Shown one piece after another: positions 51,370 through 59,702 of a stretch of DNA of 64,000 nt (positions are counted from its first letter, which is position 1; the number at the start of each line of letters is the position of its first letter). Under the pieces are notes generated by a model that saw nothing but the letters and a program-made list of their open reading frames with translations, was not told the DNA's origin and ran no database searches. The stretch is from Yinghuangia sp035454725 (lineage in GTDB: Bacteria > Actinomycetota > Actinomycetes > Streptomycetales > Streptomycetaceae), in assembly GCF_051388935.1 (NCBI RefSeq), contig NZ_JBPKBI010000006.1, positions 1 to 64,000 on the forward strand, read 5' to 3'. A program made the position numbers and the translations under genes.

Positions 51370-52662
51370 GTGGCCAAGAAGACGGGTAGGAAGGCGAACC
51401 GGGATTCGACGGACTCGGGGTCCGCGAAACCGGCGTCGAAGGGCAGGCGGCTGCGGGCGGTGGCCGGGGTGAAGGCCGTCGAGACGTCCAAGGCGGATGT
51501 GCCCAGCATGAGCAAGCCTGAGCGGCCTGAGCTGCGGAGCAAACCCGTCAAACCAGGCAAGTCGGGTAAGTCCGGTGGAGTGGCCAAGGGCGGCCGGGGC
51601 GGCGACCGCCCGGAAACCGGGCCCAAAGGCGCCAAGAAGGCCGAAAAGAAGCAGGGGCGCCTCCGCCTCGCGGGCGGCGGCCCCGCTCGGTCCGAGGAAG
51701 CCACCTTCGAGGACGCCCGCCTGAAGGGCGCCTGGCCACCGGACCCCCGGCTCGTGCCGCAGGAACCCGCCTCCCCGCTGCTGAGCGCCGTCCCCGTGGA
51801 AGTGCCGCCCTCGCCGGCCGAGGTGCCGTCCGTACGCGACGCCCTGCGGCTGCACGGCGGCGCTGTGGACCTCGCCGGGGCCGACACCCGCGCGACACCG
51901 CACTGGTTCGGCGGGAAACAGGAGGCACTCGCCGACATCGCCGCGATGGAACCCAGGCTCGCCGAGCTTCAGGAACGCCTCTACGCCCAGGCGGCCGGCG
52001 GTGGATCACGCAAGCGGCTGCTGCTGGTGTTGCAGGGCATGGACACTTCCGGCAAAGGCGGGGTGGTCAAGCACGTCATCGGACAGTTCAACCCGTCCGG
52101 CTGCCACATCCACGCCTTCAAGGCACCGACGCGCGAGGAACTCGCCCACCCGTTCCTGTGGCGGGTGCGCCGCGCCGTTCCGGAACCCGGAATCATCGGT
52201 ATCTTCGACCGCTCGCATTACGAGGACGTCCTGATCGCGCGCGTGCGCGGCATCGTCCCCCGCACCGTGTGGGCACGCCGCTACGCGACCATCAACCGGT
52301 TCGAACAGAGCCTGCACGACGACGGTGTGACGATCGTCAAGGTGTTCCTGCACATCTCCTACGCCGAACAGCGCGCCCGCCTCCTTGAGCGCCTCGAAAA
52401 CCCTGACAAACACTGGAAATTCGGGCCAGGCGACATCGACGAGCGCGCCTTGTGGCCGGACTACGAGGAGGCGTACGAGGCGGTCCTCCAGAAGTGCACC
52501 ACCGACGCGGCCCCTTGGTACGTCGTCCCCGCCGACCGCAAGTGGTACCGCAACTGGGCCATCAGCCGCCTGCTCCTCGAACACCTGGAAGAACTCGACC
52601 CGCGGTATCCGCCGGCTCACTTCGACGTCGAGACGGAGCGGAAGCGGCTGCTGGAGACGTAG
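51370..52662 (+). CDS. PPK2-family polyphosphate kinase with long basic N-terminus
   Basis: A 430-residue protein. The C-terminal 275 residues are a PPK2 domain: Walker A 'LVLQGMDTSGKGGVVKHVIG' (about 218-237), the arginine-rich lid 'LAHPFLWRVRRAVPEPGIIG' and Walker B 'IFDRSHYEDVLIARVRG', and 'WPDYEEAYEAVLQKCTTDAA'. PPK2 enzymes phosphorylate NMP or NDP with polyphosphate, or the reverse. Residues 1-150 are an unusual extension: a Lys/Arg/Gly/Ser-rich, histone-like first 97 residues, then a Pro-rich linker. PPK2 proteins in this class normally have only 20-50 residues before the domain. GTG 51370 follows GGAGGG at 7-bp spacing. Whether an inner start is used cannot be told. Confidence 0.87.
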   Translation: MAKKTGRKANRDSTDSGSAKPASKGRRLRAVAGVKAVETSKADVPSMSKPERPELRSKPVKPGKSGKSGGVAKGGRGGDRPETGPKGAKKAEKKQGRLRLAGGGPARSEEATFEDARLKGAWPPDPRLVPQEPASPLLSAVPVEVPPSPAEVPSVRDALRLHGGAVDLAGADTRATPHWFGGKQEALADIAAMEPRLAELQERLYAQAAGGGSRKRLLLVLQGMDTSGKGGVVKHVIGQFNPSGCHIHAFKAPTREELAHPFLWRVRRAVPEPGIIGIFDRSHYEDVLIARVRGIVPRTVWARRYATINRFEQSLHDDGVTIVKVFLHISYAEQRARLLERLENPDKHWKFGPGDIDERALWPDYEEAYEAVLQKCTTDAAPWYVVPADRKWYRNWAISRLLLEHLEELDPRYPPAHFDVETERKRLLET

Positions 52663-52862
52663 GCACGGGTTGCCGCGCCGACGCTGGTGTCGGCCGGTGC
52701 GGTCAACTACCGTTTCCCGCAACCGTGTTGCGGACGCCGTGCGTTCGTGTCCCATACGCCGCACAGTCGTTCGTACCGGGGCGTCACGGGGCGTCACGGG
52801 GCGCACGCGATGAGCGTGCGGATGTCGCCGCGCTCACCGGAGCCGGCAACGGGGAGGCAGGC

Positions 52863-53024
52863 ATGGGGAAGCTGTTGCCGACACGGACGTTCGAGGTCAC
52901 GCGCGACCGCGGGGGCACCGGCGGCGCCCGGCCGGCGGACAGGAGTCCGAAGCGCCTGCCGCCGGGCCGCACTCCGGCCTCGCCGACACCGGACATCGCC
53001 GCCGACTCCGGTTGCCGCACTTGA
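52863..53024 (+). CDS. Possible small basic protein
   Basis: A 53-codon frame with a good ribosome site (GGGGAGG, 5 bp before ATG 52863). It begins 'MGKLLPTRTFEVTRDRGG' and is otherwise Pro/Arg/Gly-rich without recognisable domain. It lies in the 510-bp stretch between the PPK2 gene and the pseudokinase gene. Composition is close to random high-GC sequence, so it may not be real. The remainder of 52663-53172 contains no supported gene. Confidence 0.25.
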   Translation: MGKLLPTRTFEVTRDRGGTGGARPADRSPKRLPPGRTPASPTPDIAADSGCRT

Positions 53025-53172
53025 TGCCGATCGCACGGTCGACGTGCCGGGCGCGTTCCGGGGGCGCCGCGAGCACGGCCGTGCCCGTGCCAGGCAGGAC
53101 CGGATCGGACCCGATACCGGTCTCCGACGCCGTCGCCTGTCCGTCACCGCCCCGGACCACCGGAGATCAGGC

Positions 53173-55152
53173 ATGACGCGGCGAAGCACCCCCGCCGTCG
53201 ACATCGGCGCCCTGGTGCTCGGCCGCGAACTCGGCCGAGACGGGCACGGCACCTTCCACGAGGTGACCAACAAGGCCATCAGAACCTCCGACGGCCACGA
53301 CTGGGACGTGGTCTACAAGCAGTACGGCGCCGCCGTACTGCCCAGGCTCGACACCGCCGCGCTGGCAGCCATGCCCGACCTGCTGGAGACGCTGAGCCCG
53401 GAAGACGCCCAGTGGTTGTGCGAGAAGACCGCATGGCCCGGCGCTGTCGTCGAACGCGGGGGCAGCCCCTGCGGATTCGTCATGCGCGCCGTACCCGACC
53501 GCTTCCGCTTCGCCTTCCGGAGCTCTGCGCGAACGCGGTCCGGAACACCGCGACTTGCCCGGCTGGAGCATCTGCTCGGCGACGACGCCCACATCGCCCG
53601 CATCGGCTCGGCCGTCAGCGACCGGGACCGGCTCCTGCTGCTCGCCGACGTCGCCAAGACACTGGCCCGCCTCCACCGCTTCGACATCGCCGTCGGCGCC
53701 CTCGCACCGAAGAACCTGCTCTTCGCCACCACCCCGCAGCCCGAGTGCTTCCTCATCGACTGCGACGCCGCACAACTGCGCGGAGGCACTGCCCTGCCCG
53801 AGGCGGCAGCCCCCGACTGGCAGCATCCCGACGGCGAACACGGAACCCGAGCCGGCGACATCCGCAAGTTCGGGCTGCTCGCGATCCGCTTGTTCGCCCG
53901 CGACCACACCGCCACGAACCCCGCACGTTTGGCGGCGATCAGCCCGACACTCGCCGATCTTGCCCGCGCGAGCCTCGACCCCGCCCCGATCCGGCGCCCC
54001 GCACTCGCCGAGTGGGCGGAACAGCTCACCGCGGCCGCGGCGCACGCGTCCACCACACCCGGCTCGACGCCGCCCAGGCGCCGCAGAACCCTGTCGGCAC
54101 CGCCCGAGCCGGGGCCGGGCGCGGCGCGGTCGAGGCGGCCCGCAACGCTCAGTCTCCCGGCCACCGGCCCGTCCGGTGGCCGGCACCGCACACCAATCGG
54201 CGTCGGCGCCGCCGTGCTCGTCACGATCCTGGCCATCGCGGCGATCATCGTGGGCACCCGCAGCGGATCCGACAGCCGCTCGACCGCGGACACATCGGAC
54301 GACAAGTACGACTACAGCGTGACGACACCCGCGACGTCGACGACCACCGCGACGTCGCGCCCGTCCACCTCGACGCCCTCGGAGCCCCCGGACGTCGGGC
54401 CCTACTCGGCGCCGACCCCCACCCGCCCCGCGGCCGATGCCCCGACGTACGCGGCCCCCACCTACCAGGCGCCGGCCTACACACCACCGGACCCGATCGA
54501 GGACGCCCGCGCCGGGTCGTGCTTCAACGACTACGGGACGGGCGGTCAATCGGACCTGCGCCCGACCGCCTGCGAGGTCGGGGCGTTCAAGGTCCTGAGG
54601 ATTTTCACAGGCACCACCGACCTGAACAGCTGCGACAACGTCCCGGACTACGACCAGAGTGTCTCGTCGTCTCGTCACCGGCTGGTGCTCTGCCTCACCT
54701 ACCTGCACAGCTCGGGCGCCTACCACGCCGAGCAAGGCGACTGCGTCTATGGAACCCCCGGCAACGACATCTGGGCGACCCAGACGTGCGTGACCGGCAA
54801 TTTCAAAGTCCGAGCGGTCTACCGAGGCGTGCCCGACAAGTCCAAATGCGACACCCACTACTGGCTGACGATGCCGGTCACCGCCCACCCCGGCCTGGGC
54901 GTCCTGTTGTGCCTGACGTTCAACTACCCCGACGACGCCGCGTACGCCGAAACCAACAACTGCCTTCTCAGGTCCGGCAGCGGCTCCGGCACCACCTTCA
55001 CGAACACCGGTTCCTGCGCGTCCTCGAACGTCGTCGTGGTCGGCCGAACCAACCGCTACGACCCCGGCTTCTGCGGCAGGTACGGCTGGACCGCGTACCA
55101 GAGCCGCGACTACCCGCAGTTCGCCTACACCGTGTGCTGGCGTACGAAATGA
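53173..55152 (+). CDS. Membrane pseudokinase with exported Cys-repeat region
   Basis: A 659-residue protein with three parts. Residues 1-285 look like a protein kinase fold ('LGRELGRDGHGTFHEVTNKA', a Lys in 'WDVVYKQYGAA', 'FDIAVGALAPKNLLFA', 'ECFLIDCDAAQL', 'RAGDIRKFGLLAIRLF'). The catalytic HRD is replaced by VGA and DFG by DCD, so catalysis by the usual mechanism is unlikely. One membrane segment follows near residue 345 ('AVLVTILAIAAIIVGT'). A Thr/Pro/Ser-rich stalk leads to an external region with three repeats of about 60-70 residues, each with two or three cysteines ('SCFNDYG...TACEVGAFKVLR', 'DCVYGTP...TCVTGNFKVRAV', 'NCLLRSG...SCASSNVVVVGR', each ending near 'VLCLTY'-type). It could sense an external signal. 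No partner gene is adjacent. Confidence 0.8.
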   Translation: MTRRSTPAVDIGALVLGRELGRDGHGTFHEVTNKAIRTSDGHDWDVVYKQYGAAVLPRLDTAALAAMPDLLETLSPEDAQWLCEKTAWPGAVVERGGSPCGFVMRAVPDRFRFAFRSSARTRSGTPRLARLEHLLGDDAHIARIGSAVSDRDRLLLLADVAKTLARLHRFDIAVGALAPKNLLFATTPQPECFLIDCDAAQLRGGTALPEAAAPDWQHPDGEHGTRAGDIRKFGLLAIRLFARDHTATNPARLAAISPTLADLARASLDPAPIRRPALAEWAEQLTAAAAHASTTPGSTPPRRRRTLSAPPEPGPGAARSRRPATLSLPATGPSGGRHRTPIGVGAAVLVTILAIAAIIVGTRSGSDSRSTADTSDDKYDYSVTTPATSTTTATSRPSTSTPSEPPDVGPYSAPTPTRPAADAPTYAAPTYQAPAYTPPDPIEDARAGSCFNDYGTGGQSDLRPTACEVGAFKVLRIFTGTTDLNSCDNVPDYDQSVSSSRHRLVLCLTYLHSSGAYHAEQGDCVYGTPGNDIWATQTCVTGNFKVRAVYRGVPDKSKCDTHYWLTMPVTAHPGLGVLLCLTFNYPDDAAYAETNNCLLRSGSGSGTTFTNTGSCASSNVVVVGRTNRYDPGFCGRYGWTAYQSRDYPQFAYTVCWRTK

Positions 55153-55179
55153 ACCGTTCCCCGCAGGCGACGGGGCCGG

Positions 55180-56937
55180 TCACGCGGACAGACGGACGAC
55201 GGCGGCCGAGTGGGGCGCGAGCGTGAGGGTTGTGCCGGCCAGACCGCGTTCCGCCTCGGCGGGTGTCCAGGACGCGAGCACTTCGGCTTCGCCGATGCCC
55301 ACCGGGAGCGTCGCGGGCTCTTCGGCGAGGTTGACGGCGGTGCGGAACGGGCCGCGGTGCAGCATCAGCCAGCCGGCGGGCTCGTCGTAGGTCAGTTGGA
55401 CCGAGGGCAGGTGCGGGTCGGACAACTCCGGGTGCTCGCGGCGGAGCCGAATGAGGGTGCGGTACCAGGCCAGGAGCGCCGCGTGGGGCTCGCGGTCCGG
55501 TTCGGACCAGTCGAGGCGCGAGGCGCGTACGGTGTCCGGCGACTGGGGGTCGGGGACCTGGGCGGCATCCCAGCCGTGCGCGGCGAACTCGGCGCGGCGG
55601 CCTTGGCGTACGGCCTCGGCCAGGGCCGGATCGGGGTGGTCGGTGAAGTACTGCCACGGGGTCGAGGCACCCCACTCCTCACCCATGAAGAGCATCGGGG
55701 TGAAGGGCGACGTGAGGACGAGAGCGGCCGCGGCCGCTGTGAGACCGGGGGTGAGCAACGCGGAAATGCGGTCGCCGACCGCCCTGTTGCCGACCTGGTC
55801 ATGGTCTTGCAGGTAGCCGAGGAAGCGGTGGCCCGGCATACGGGAGGGGTCGAGCGGGCGCCCGTGGTGGCGGCCCCGGAACGTCGACCAGCCGCCGTCG
55901 TGGACCCAGACCGACCCGAGAGTCTTCGCGAGCGCGCTCATCGTGCCGAAATCGGTGTAATAGCCCTGGCGTTCGCCGGTCAGCAATGCGTGGAGAGCGT
56001 GGTGGAAATCGTCGCTCCACTGGGCGTGGATGCCCAGGCCGCCGCTTTCGCGCGGGGTGACGACTCTCGGATCGTTGAGATCGGACTCGGCGATCAGGAA
56101 CAGCGGTTTGCCGATCGCCGCGCCCAAGCGGTCGACGGCGTCGGACAGTTCCTCCAGGAACGGGACCGCGCGGCGGTCGGCGAGCTCGTGGACGGCGTCG
56201 AGGCGCAGGCCGTCGAGGTGGAAGTCCCGCAGCCAGGCGAGTGCGCTGCCCAGCAGAAACGCGCGTACCTCGTCGGAACCGGGGCCGTCCAGATTGACCG
56301 CGCTGCCCCACGGGGTGTGGTAGCGGTCGGTGAAGTAGGGGCCGAAGCGCGGCAGGTAATTGCCGGACGGGCCGAGATGGTTGTGCACGACGTCGAGGAT
56401 CACCGCGAGCCCGCGGGCGTGGGCGGCGTCCACGAAGCGCTTGAGGCCGTCGGGACCGCCGTACGGCTCGTGGACGGCCCACAGGCACACGCCGTCGTAG
56501 CCCCAGCCGTGGCGGCCGGGGAACGCGGCGACGGGCATCAGCTCGACATGGGTGACGCCGAGGCCGACCAGGTGGTCGAGGCGTTCGATCGCGGCGTCGA
56601 AGGTGCCCGCTTCGGTGAACGTGCCGATGTGGAGCTCGTAGACGATGCCGCCGGGCAGTGCGCGGCCCTGCCACGCGGTGTCGGTCCAGGCGAAGCGGGA
56701 GTGGTCGTAGATGCGCGACGGCTCGTCCGGGCCGCCGGGCTGCCACACCGAACGCGGGTCGGGGAGCGGTTTCTTGCCGTCGAGGGAGAAGGCGTAGTCG
56801 TCGCCGTGGGCGAGGGAGGGAACGGTGATGTGCCACCAGCCGGGGCCGTCGCCCGGGCGCATGGCACGGCGGGTGGTCGATCGGGTGACGAGCTCGACGG
56901 TGTCGGCGTGGGGGGCCCAGACGGCGAGGCGGGTCAT
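55180..56937 (-). CDS. treZ: Malto-oligosyltrehalose trehalohydrolase
   Basis: A 585-residue GH13 enzyme that releases trehalose from maltooligosyl-trehalose. An N-terminal CBM48-like domain ('LAVWAPHADTVELVTRST') precedes the barrel. Catalytic motifs are 'FHLDGLRLDAVHELADR' (nucleophile Asp), 'LFLIAESDLNDPRVV' (acid Glu) and 'GYLQDHDQVGNRAVGDRI' (third acid). 'VILDVVHNHLGPSGNYLPRF' is conserved region I. It follows treY by 28 bp in the same direction. The stop is 27 bp from the convergent pseudokinase gene. Length is normal. Confidence 0.95.
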   Translation of the reverse strand: MTRLAVWAPHADTVELVTRSTTRRAMRPGDGPGWWHITVPSLAHGDDYAFSLDGKKPLPDPRSVWQPGGPDEPSRIYDHSRFAWTDTAWQGRALPGGIVYELHIGTFTEAGTFDAAIERLDHLVGLGVTHVELMPVAAFPGRHGWGYDGVCLWAVHEPYGGPDGLKRFVDAAHARGLAVILDVVHNHLGPSGNYLPRFGPYFTDRYHTPWGSAVNLDGPGSDEVRAFLLGSALAWLRDFHLDGLRLDAVHELADRRAVPFLEELSDAVDRLGAAIGKPLFLIAESDLNDPRVVTPRESGGLGIHAQWSDDFHHALHALLTGERQGYYTDFGTMSALAKTLGSVWVHDGGWSTFRGRHHGRPLDPSRMPGHRFLGYLQDHDQVGNRAVGDRISALLTPGLTAAAAALVLTSPFTPMLFMGEEWGASTPWQYFTDHPDPALAEAVRQGRRAEFAAHGWDAAQVPDPQSPDTVRASRLDWSEPDREPHAALLAWYRTLIRLRREHPELSDPHLPSVQLTYDEPAGWLMLHRGPFRTAVNLAEEPATLPVGIGEAEVLASWTPAEAERGLAGTTLTLAPHSAAVVRLSA

Positions 56938-56965
56938 GGGTGGGGGGTCCTCCGGTCTGTGCGGG

Positions 56966-59356
56966 TCAATGTGTCCCGTCCTCCAATAGCGCGACCGGCA
57001 GGCTCGAGAACACCTCGGCCAAGGGTGCGTCGCGGGCGACTCGTCGGCCGGTCAGCAGGTCCGTCCACGTACCCTTCCACAGATCGAGCCGGGTATTACC
57101 CCAGCCTCCGCGGGCGGACAACGTGACCGGGAGACGCGTCGCCAGGGCGACCACCGGCCCTCTCCGCAGCCCCACGACGTGGCCGGCCGCCTCGCCGTGG
57201 GCGTGTACCGCCGCGTACCGTCCCGCGTCCCCTGCCCCGAACGCCGCCGGGTGTCGGCGCCGGCACCGCAATACCGTCGTTGTGACGAGGGTCTTCTCCG
57301 TGTCCAGGTCGTCAGGCGTGCCTCCCTCGGCCTTCGTTGTGCGCGGAACCGCGTTCGCCAGTCGCCTTGCCGCGGCGTCGAAGTCGACCGGCGCTCGGTT
57401 GTCGGGATCCACCAAGGTCCGCAGCACCCCCTCCCCTCCCTGGTAGACGTCGGGCACACCGGGCATCGTCAGGTGCACAAGCTTGGTCCCCAGCGCGACC
57501 GTTCGCGTCGGATCGAGCAGGCGTTCGACGAACGCCTGTACGGAGGAGTGGATTTCGCGGTCGACCAGAATCGCGTCCACGAAATCGTCCGAGGCCTGCT
57601 CATAGGCGGTGTCGGGCGAAGTCCAGGAGGTCGAACGGGCCGCTTCGCGCATCGCCTTGCGGAGATAGGCCTTCATCCGATCGGGGCTGATCGGCCACGC
57701 CCCCACGAGGGTCTGCCACAGCAGACAGGTGTCGAAGCGGTCCGGTGCAGGGTCCGAGCGGTCGTCCCGGTACCGCTGCGCGGCCTTGTTCCACCCCCGC
57801 ACCGCCGACGCCCACTCCGCCGGGATCTCCGCGAGTACCGCGAGCCTGGCCCGCACGTCCTCGCTGCGCTTGGTGTCGTGCGTCGACAAGGCGGTCATCG
57901 TGTCCGGCCACGTCGCGTGCAGCGAGCGCGCGTATGCGTGGAACTCCTCGACATCCCAGCCCACTTCGTCCGGCTCGCCGCCGACCTCGTTGAGCGAGCT
58001 CAGCACGTACCAGCGATAGAACGCCCGGTCCTCGACGCCCTTCGCCGCCACCGCCGCCGCGACCTGCGCGAACCGCACCGCGAATTCCGGGTCGTGGCCC
58101 AGCGCCGCATCCGCGATCCGGCGCGCGGTCGGTGCGAGCCGCCCCGGGACCTCGGTCAGCGCGGCGCCCAGCAACGTCACCGCCTCGGGAGGCGCCGGCT
58201 CGCCGGGTACGACGTACGGCCGGTACGCCGGCACCGACGCCAGCAGCGCCCGCAACGCGTCGCCGCGATCGGGCTCGTGTACCCCGGCGCGGTCCAAAAC
58301 CCTTTCCAGACGCGCCACTTCAGTGGCCAGCGCGGTGGCCAGCACCTCGCGCTTCGCCGTCTGCGCCACCGTCCGGAAACCGGGCTCCGACGCCCCGGTC
58401 ACCTCGTGGTGCAGCGCCCGCAGCGCGTCGGCGCCGGACGGGTCGGTGAACACGCCGTCCACCCGCCGCAGTACGTCGTACCCGGTGGTGCCCGCGCACG
58501 GCCAGTCGCCCGGCAGCGGCTCGTCGCCGGTGAGGATCTTCTCGACCACGATCCACGTCGTCTCCGGCACCGCCGCCCGCAGTCGGCGCAGATAGCCCCT
58601 CGGGTCCGCCAGGCCGTCGGGATGGTCGACGCGCAGCCCCTGGACCAGGCCCTCGCGCACCAGCCGCAGGATGACCTCGTGCGTCGCGGTGAAAACCGAC
58701 TCGTCCTCCTGCCGCAGCCCTATCAGTGAGGTGATGGTGAAGAACCGCCGGTAGTTGCCGCGCAGGTCGCCCTCGCGCCAGTCGGCGAGCCGGTAGTGCT
58801 GCGCGGCCAGCGCGTCGCGCAGCGGCAGCTCGGCCGTGCCTTCGCGGAGCGGGAAGGCGTGCTCGTGATAGCGGACGGTCCCGTCCTCGACGCGTATGCG
58901 GCCGATCGCCTCGTCCAGCGGCGCTCCCAGGACCGGCAGCAGAATGCGCCCGCCGCCGTCCTCCCAGTCGATGTCGAACCAATGTGCGTACGGCGAGTCC
59001 GGCCCGTGCTCCAACACCGACCAGAACTGCCGGTTCAGCGACTCGGGAGCCGGGATCGCCATGTGGTTCGGCACGATGTCGACCACGATCCCCAGCCCGC
59101 GCGCGCCCGCCTCGGCCGCCAGCGCCCGGAAACCGGCCTCGCCGCCGAGCTCGGGGGAGACCAGGGAGTGATCGACCACGTCGTATCCGTGCCGCGAGCC
59201 GGGCGCCGCGCGCAGAATCGGCGACAGATACAGGTGGCTGACGCCCAGCGACGCCAGATACGGCACCGCCCGCGCCGCCTCGGCGAAGCCGAATTCGGGC
59301 TGGAGTTGCAGGCGGTACGTGCCGGTCGGCACAGCGGGAACCGTGGGAGGCGTCAT
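56966..59356 (-). CDS. treY: Malto-oligosyltrehalose synthase
   Basis: A 796-residue GH13 enzyme that turns the reducing end of maltodextrin into an alpha,alpha-1,1 (trehalose) end. Motifs: 'TYRLQLQPEFGFAEAARAVP', 'GIVVDIVPNHMAIP', 'GLRVDHPDGLADPRGYLRRL' (nucleophile Asp), 'WIVVEKILTGDEPLPGDWPC' (acid Glu) and 'ALSTHDTKRSEDVRARLAVL'. Product passes to TreZ, encoded next. Start is unclear: ATG 59356 gives 'MTPPTVPAVPTGTYRLQL' as in relatives; ATG 59362 and a longer frame to 59404 are possible, and none has a strong ribosome site. 346 bp separate it from treX. Confidence 0.94.
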   Translation of the reverse strand: MTPPTVPAVPTGTYRLQLQPEFGFAEAARAVPYLASLGVSHLYLSPILRAAPGSRHGYDVVDHSLVSPELGGEAGFRALAAEAGARGLGIVVDIVPNHMAIPAPESLNRQFWSVLEHGPDSPYAHWFDIDWEDGGGRILLPVLGAPLDEAIGRIRVEDGTVRYHEHAFPLREGTAELPLRDALAAQHYRLADWREGDLRGNYRRFFTITSLIGLRQEDESVFTATHEVILRLVREGLVQGLRVDHPDGLADPRGYLRRLRAAVPETTWIVVEKILTGDEPLPGDWPCAGTTGYDVLRRVDGVFTDPSGADALRALHHEVTGASEPGFRTVAQTAKREVLATALATEVARLERVLDRAGVHEPDRGDALRALLASVPAYRPYVVPGEPAPPEAVTLLGAALTEVPGRLAPTARRIADAALGHDPEFAVRFAQVAAAVAAKGVEDRAFYRWYVLSSLNEVGGEPDEVGWDVEEFHAYARSLHATWPDTMTALSTHDTKRSEDVRARLAVLAEIPAEWASAVRGWNKAAQRYRDDRSDPAPDRFDTCLLWQTLVGAWPISPDRMKAYLRKAMREAARSTSWTSPDTAYEQASDDFVDAILVDREIHSSVQAFVERLLDPTRTVALGTKLVHLTMPGVPDVYQGGEGVLRTLVDPDNRAPVDFDAAARRLANAVPRTTKAEGGTPDDLDTEKTLVTTTVLRCRRRHPAAFGAGDAGRYAAVHAHGEAAGHVVGLRRGPVVALATRLPVTLSARGGWGNTRLDLWKGTWTDLLTGRRVARDAPLAEVFSSLPVALLEDGTH

Positions 59357-59702
59357 GCACATCGACTGCCCGGTCACCCGGAGCGACACGCGCTCGTCAC
59401 CCATTCGGCCCTCGACGCCCGATCACCCACATGGACGGGTGGGCGCGCGTGCGCCCTGCGGGCAGAGGGGCCGGCCGCTCTCCCCCCAGGGCACGTCCTC
59501 GAACCGGAGGCTGTCTCGGCCTGCCGGGTGACACCCGCGACGACTCACGAACGTCCAAGGGCCGCGGGCGCTTTGAGAGCGCACTTGGCCGACGCGGCGA
59601 CGGCTCGGGCTCAGGGGTGGCGGGCCCGGGGCGGGAGCCGGCCGCGTGTGCGGCGGCGGGAGTCGAAAGCGGTCTCCTGGAGTGCCGGGCAGACCGGCGC
59701 GC
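59357..59702. other. Intergenic stretch between treX and treY
   Basis: No supported gene. The 346-bp spacing between two functionally linked genes suggests that treY may have its own promoter, though I see no consensus. Confidence 0.4.
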
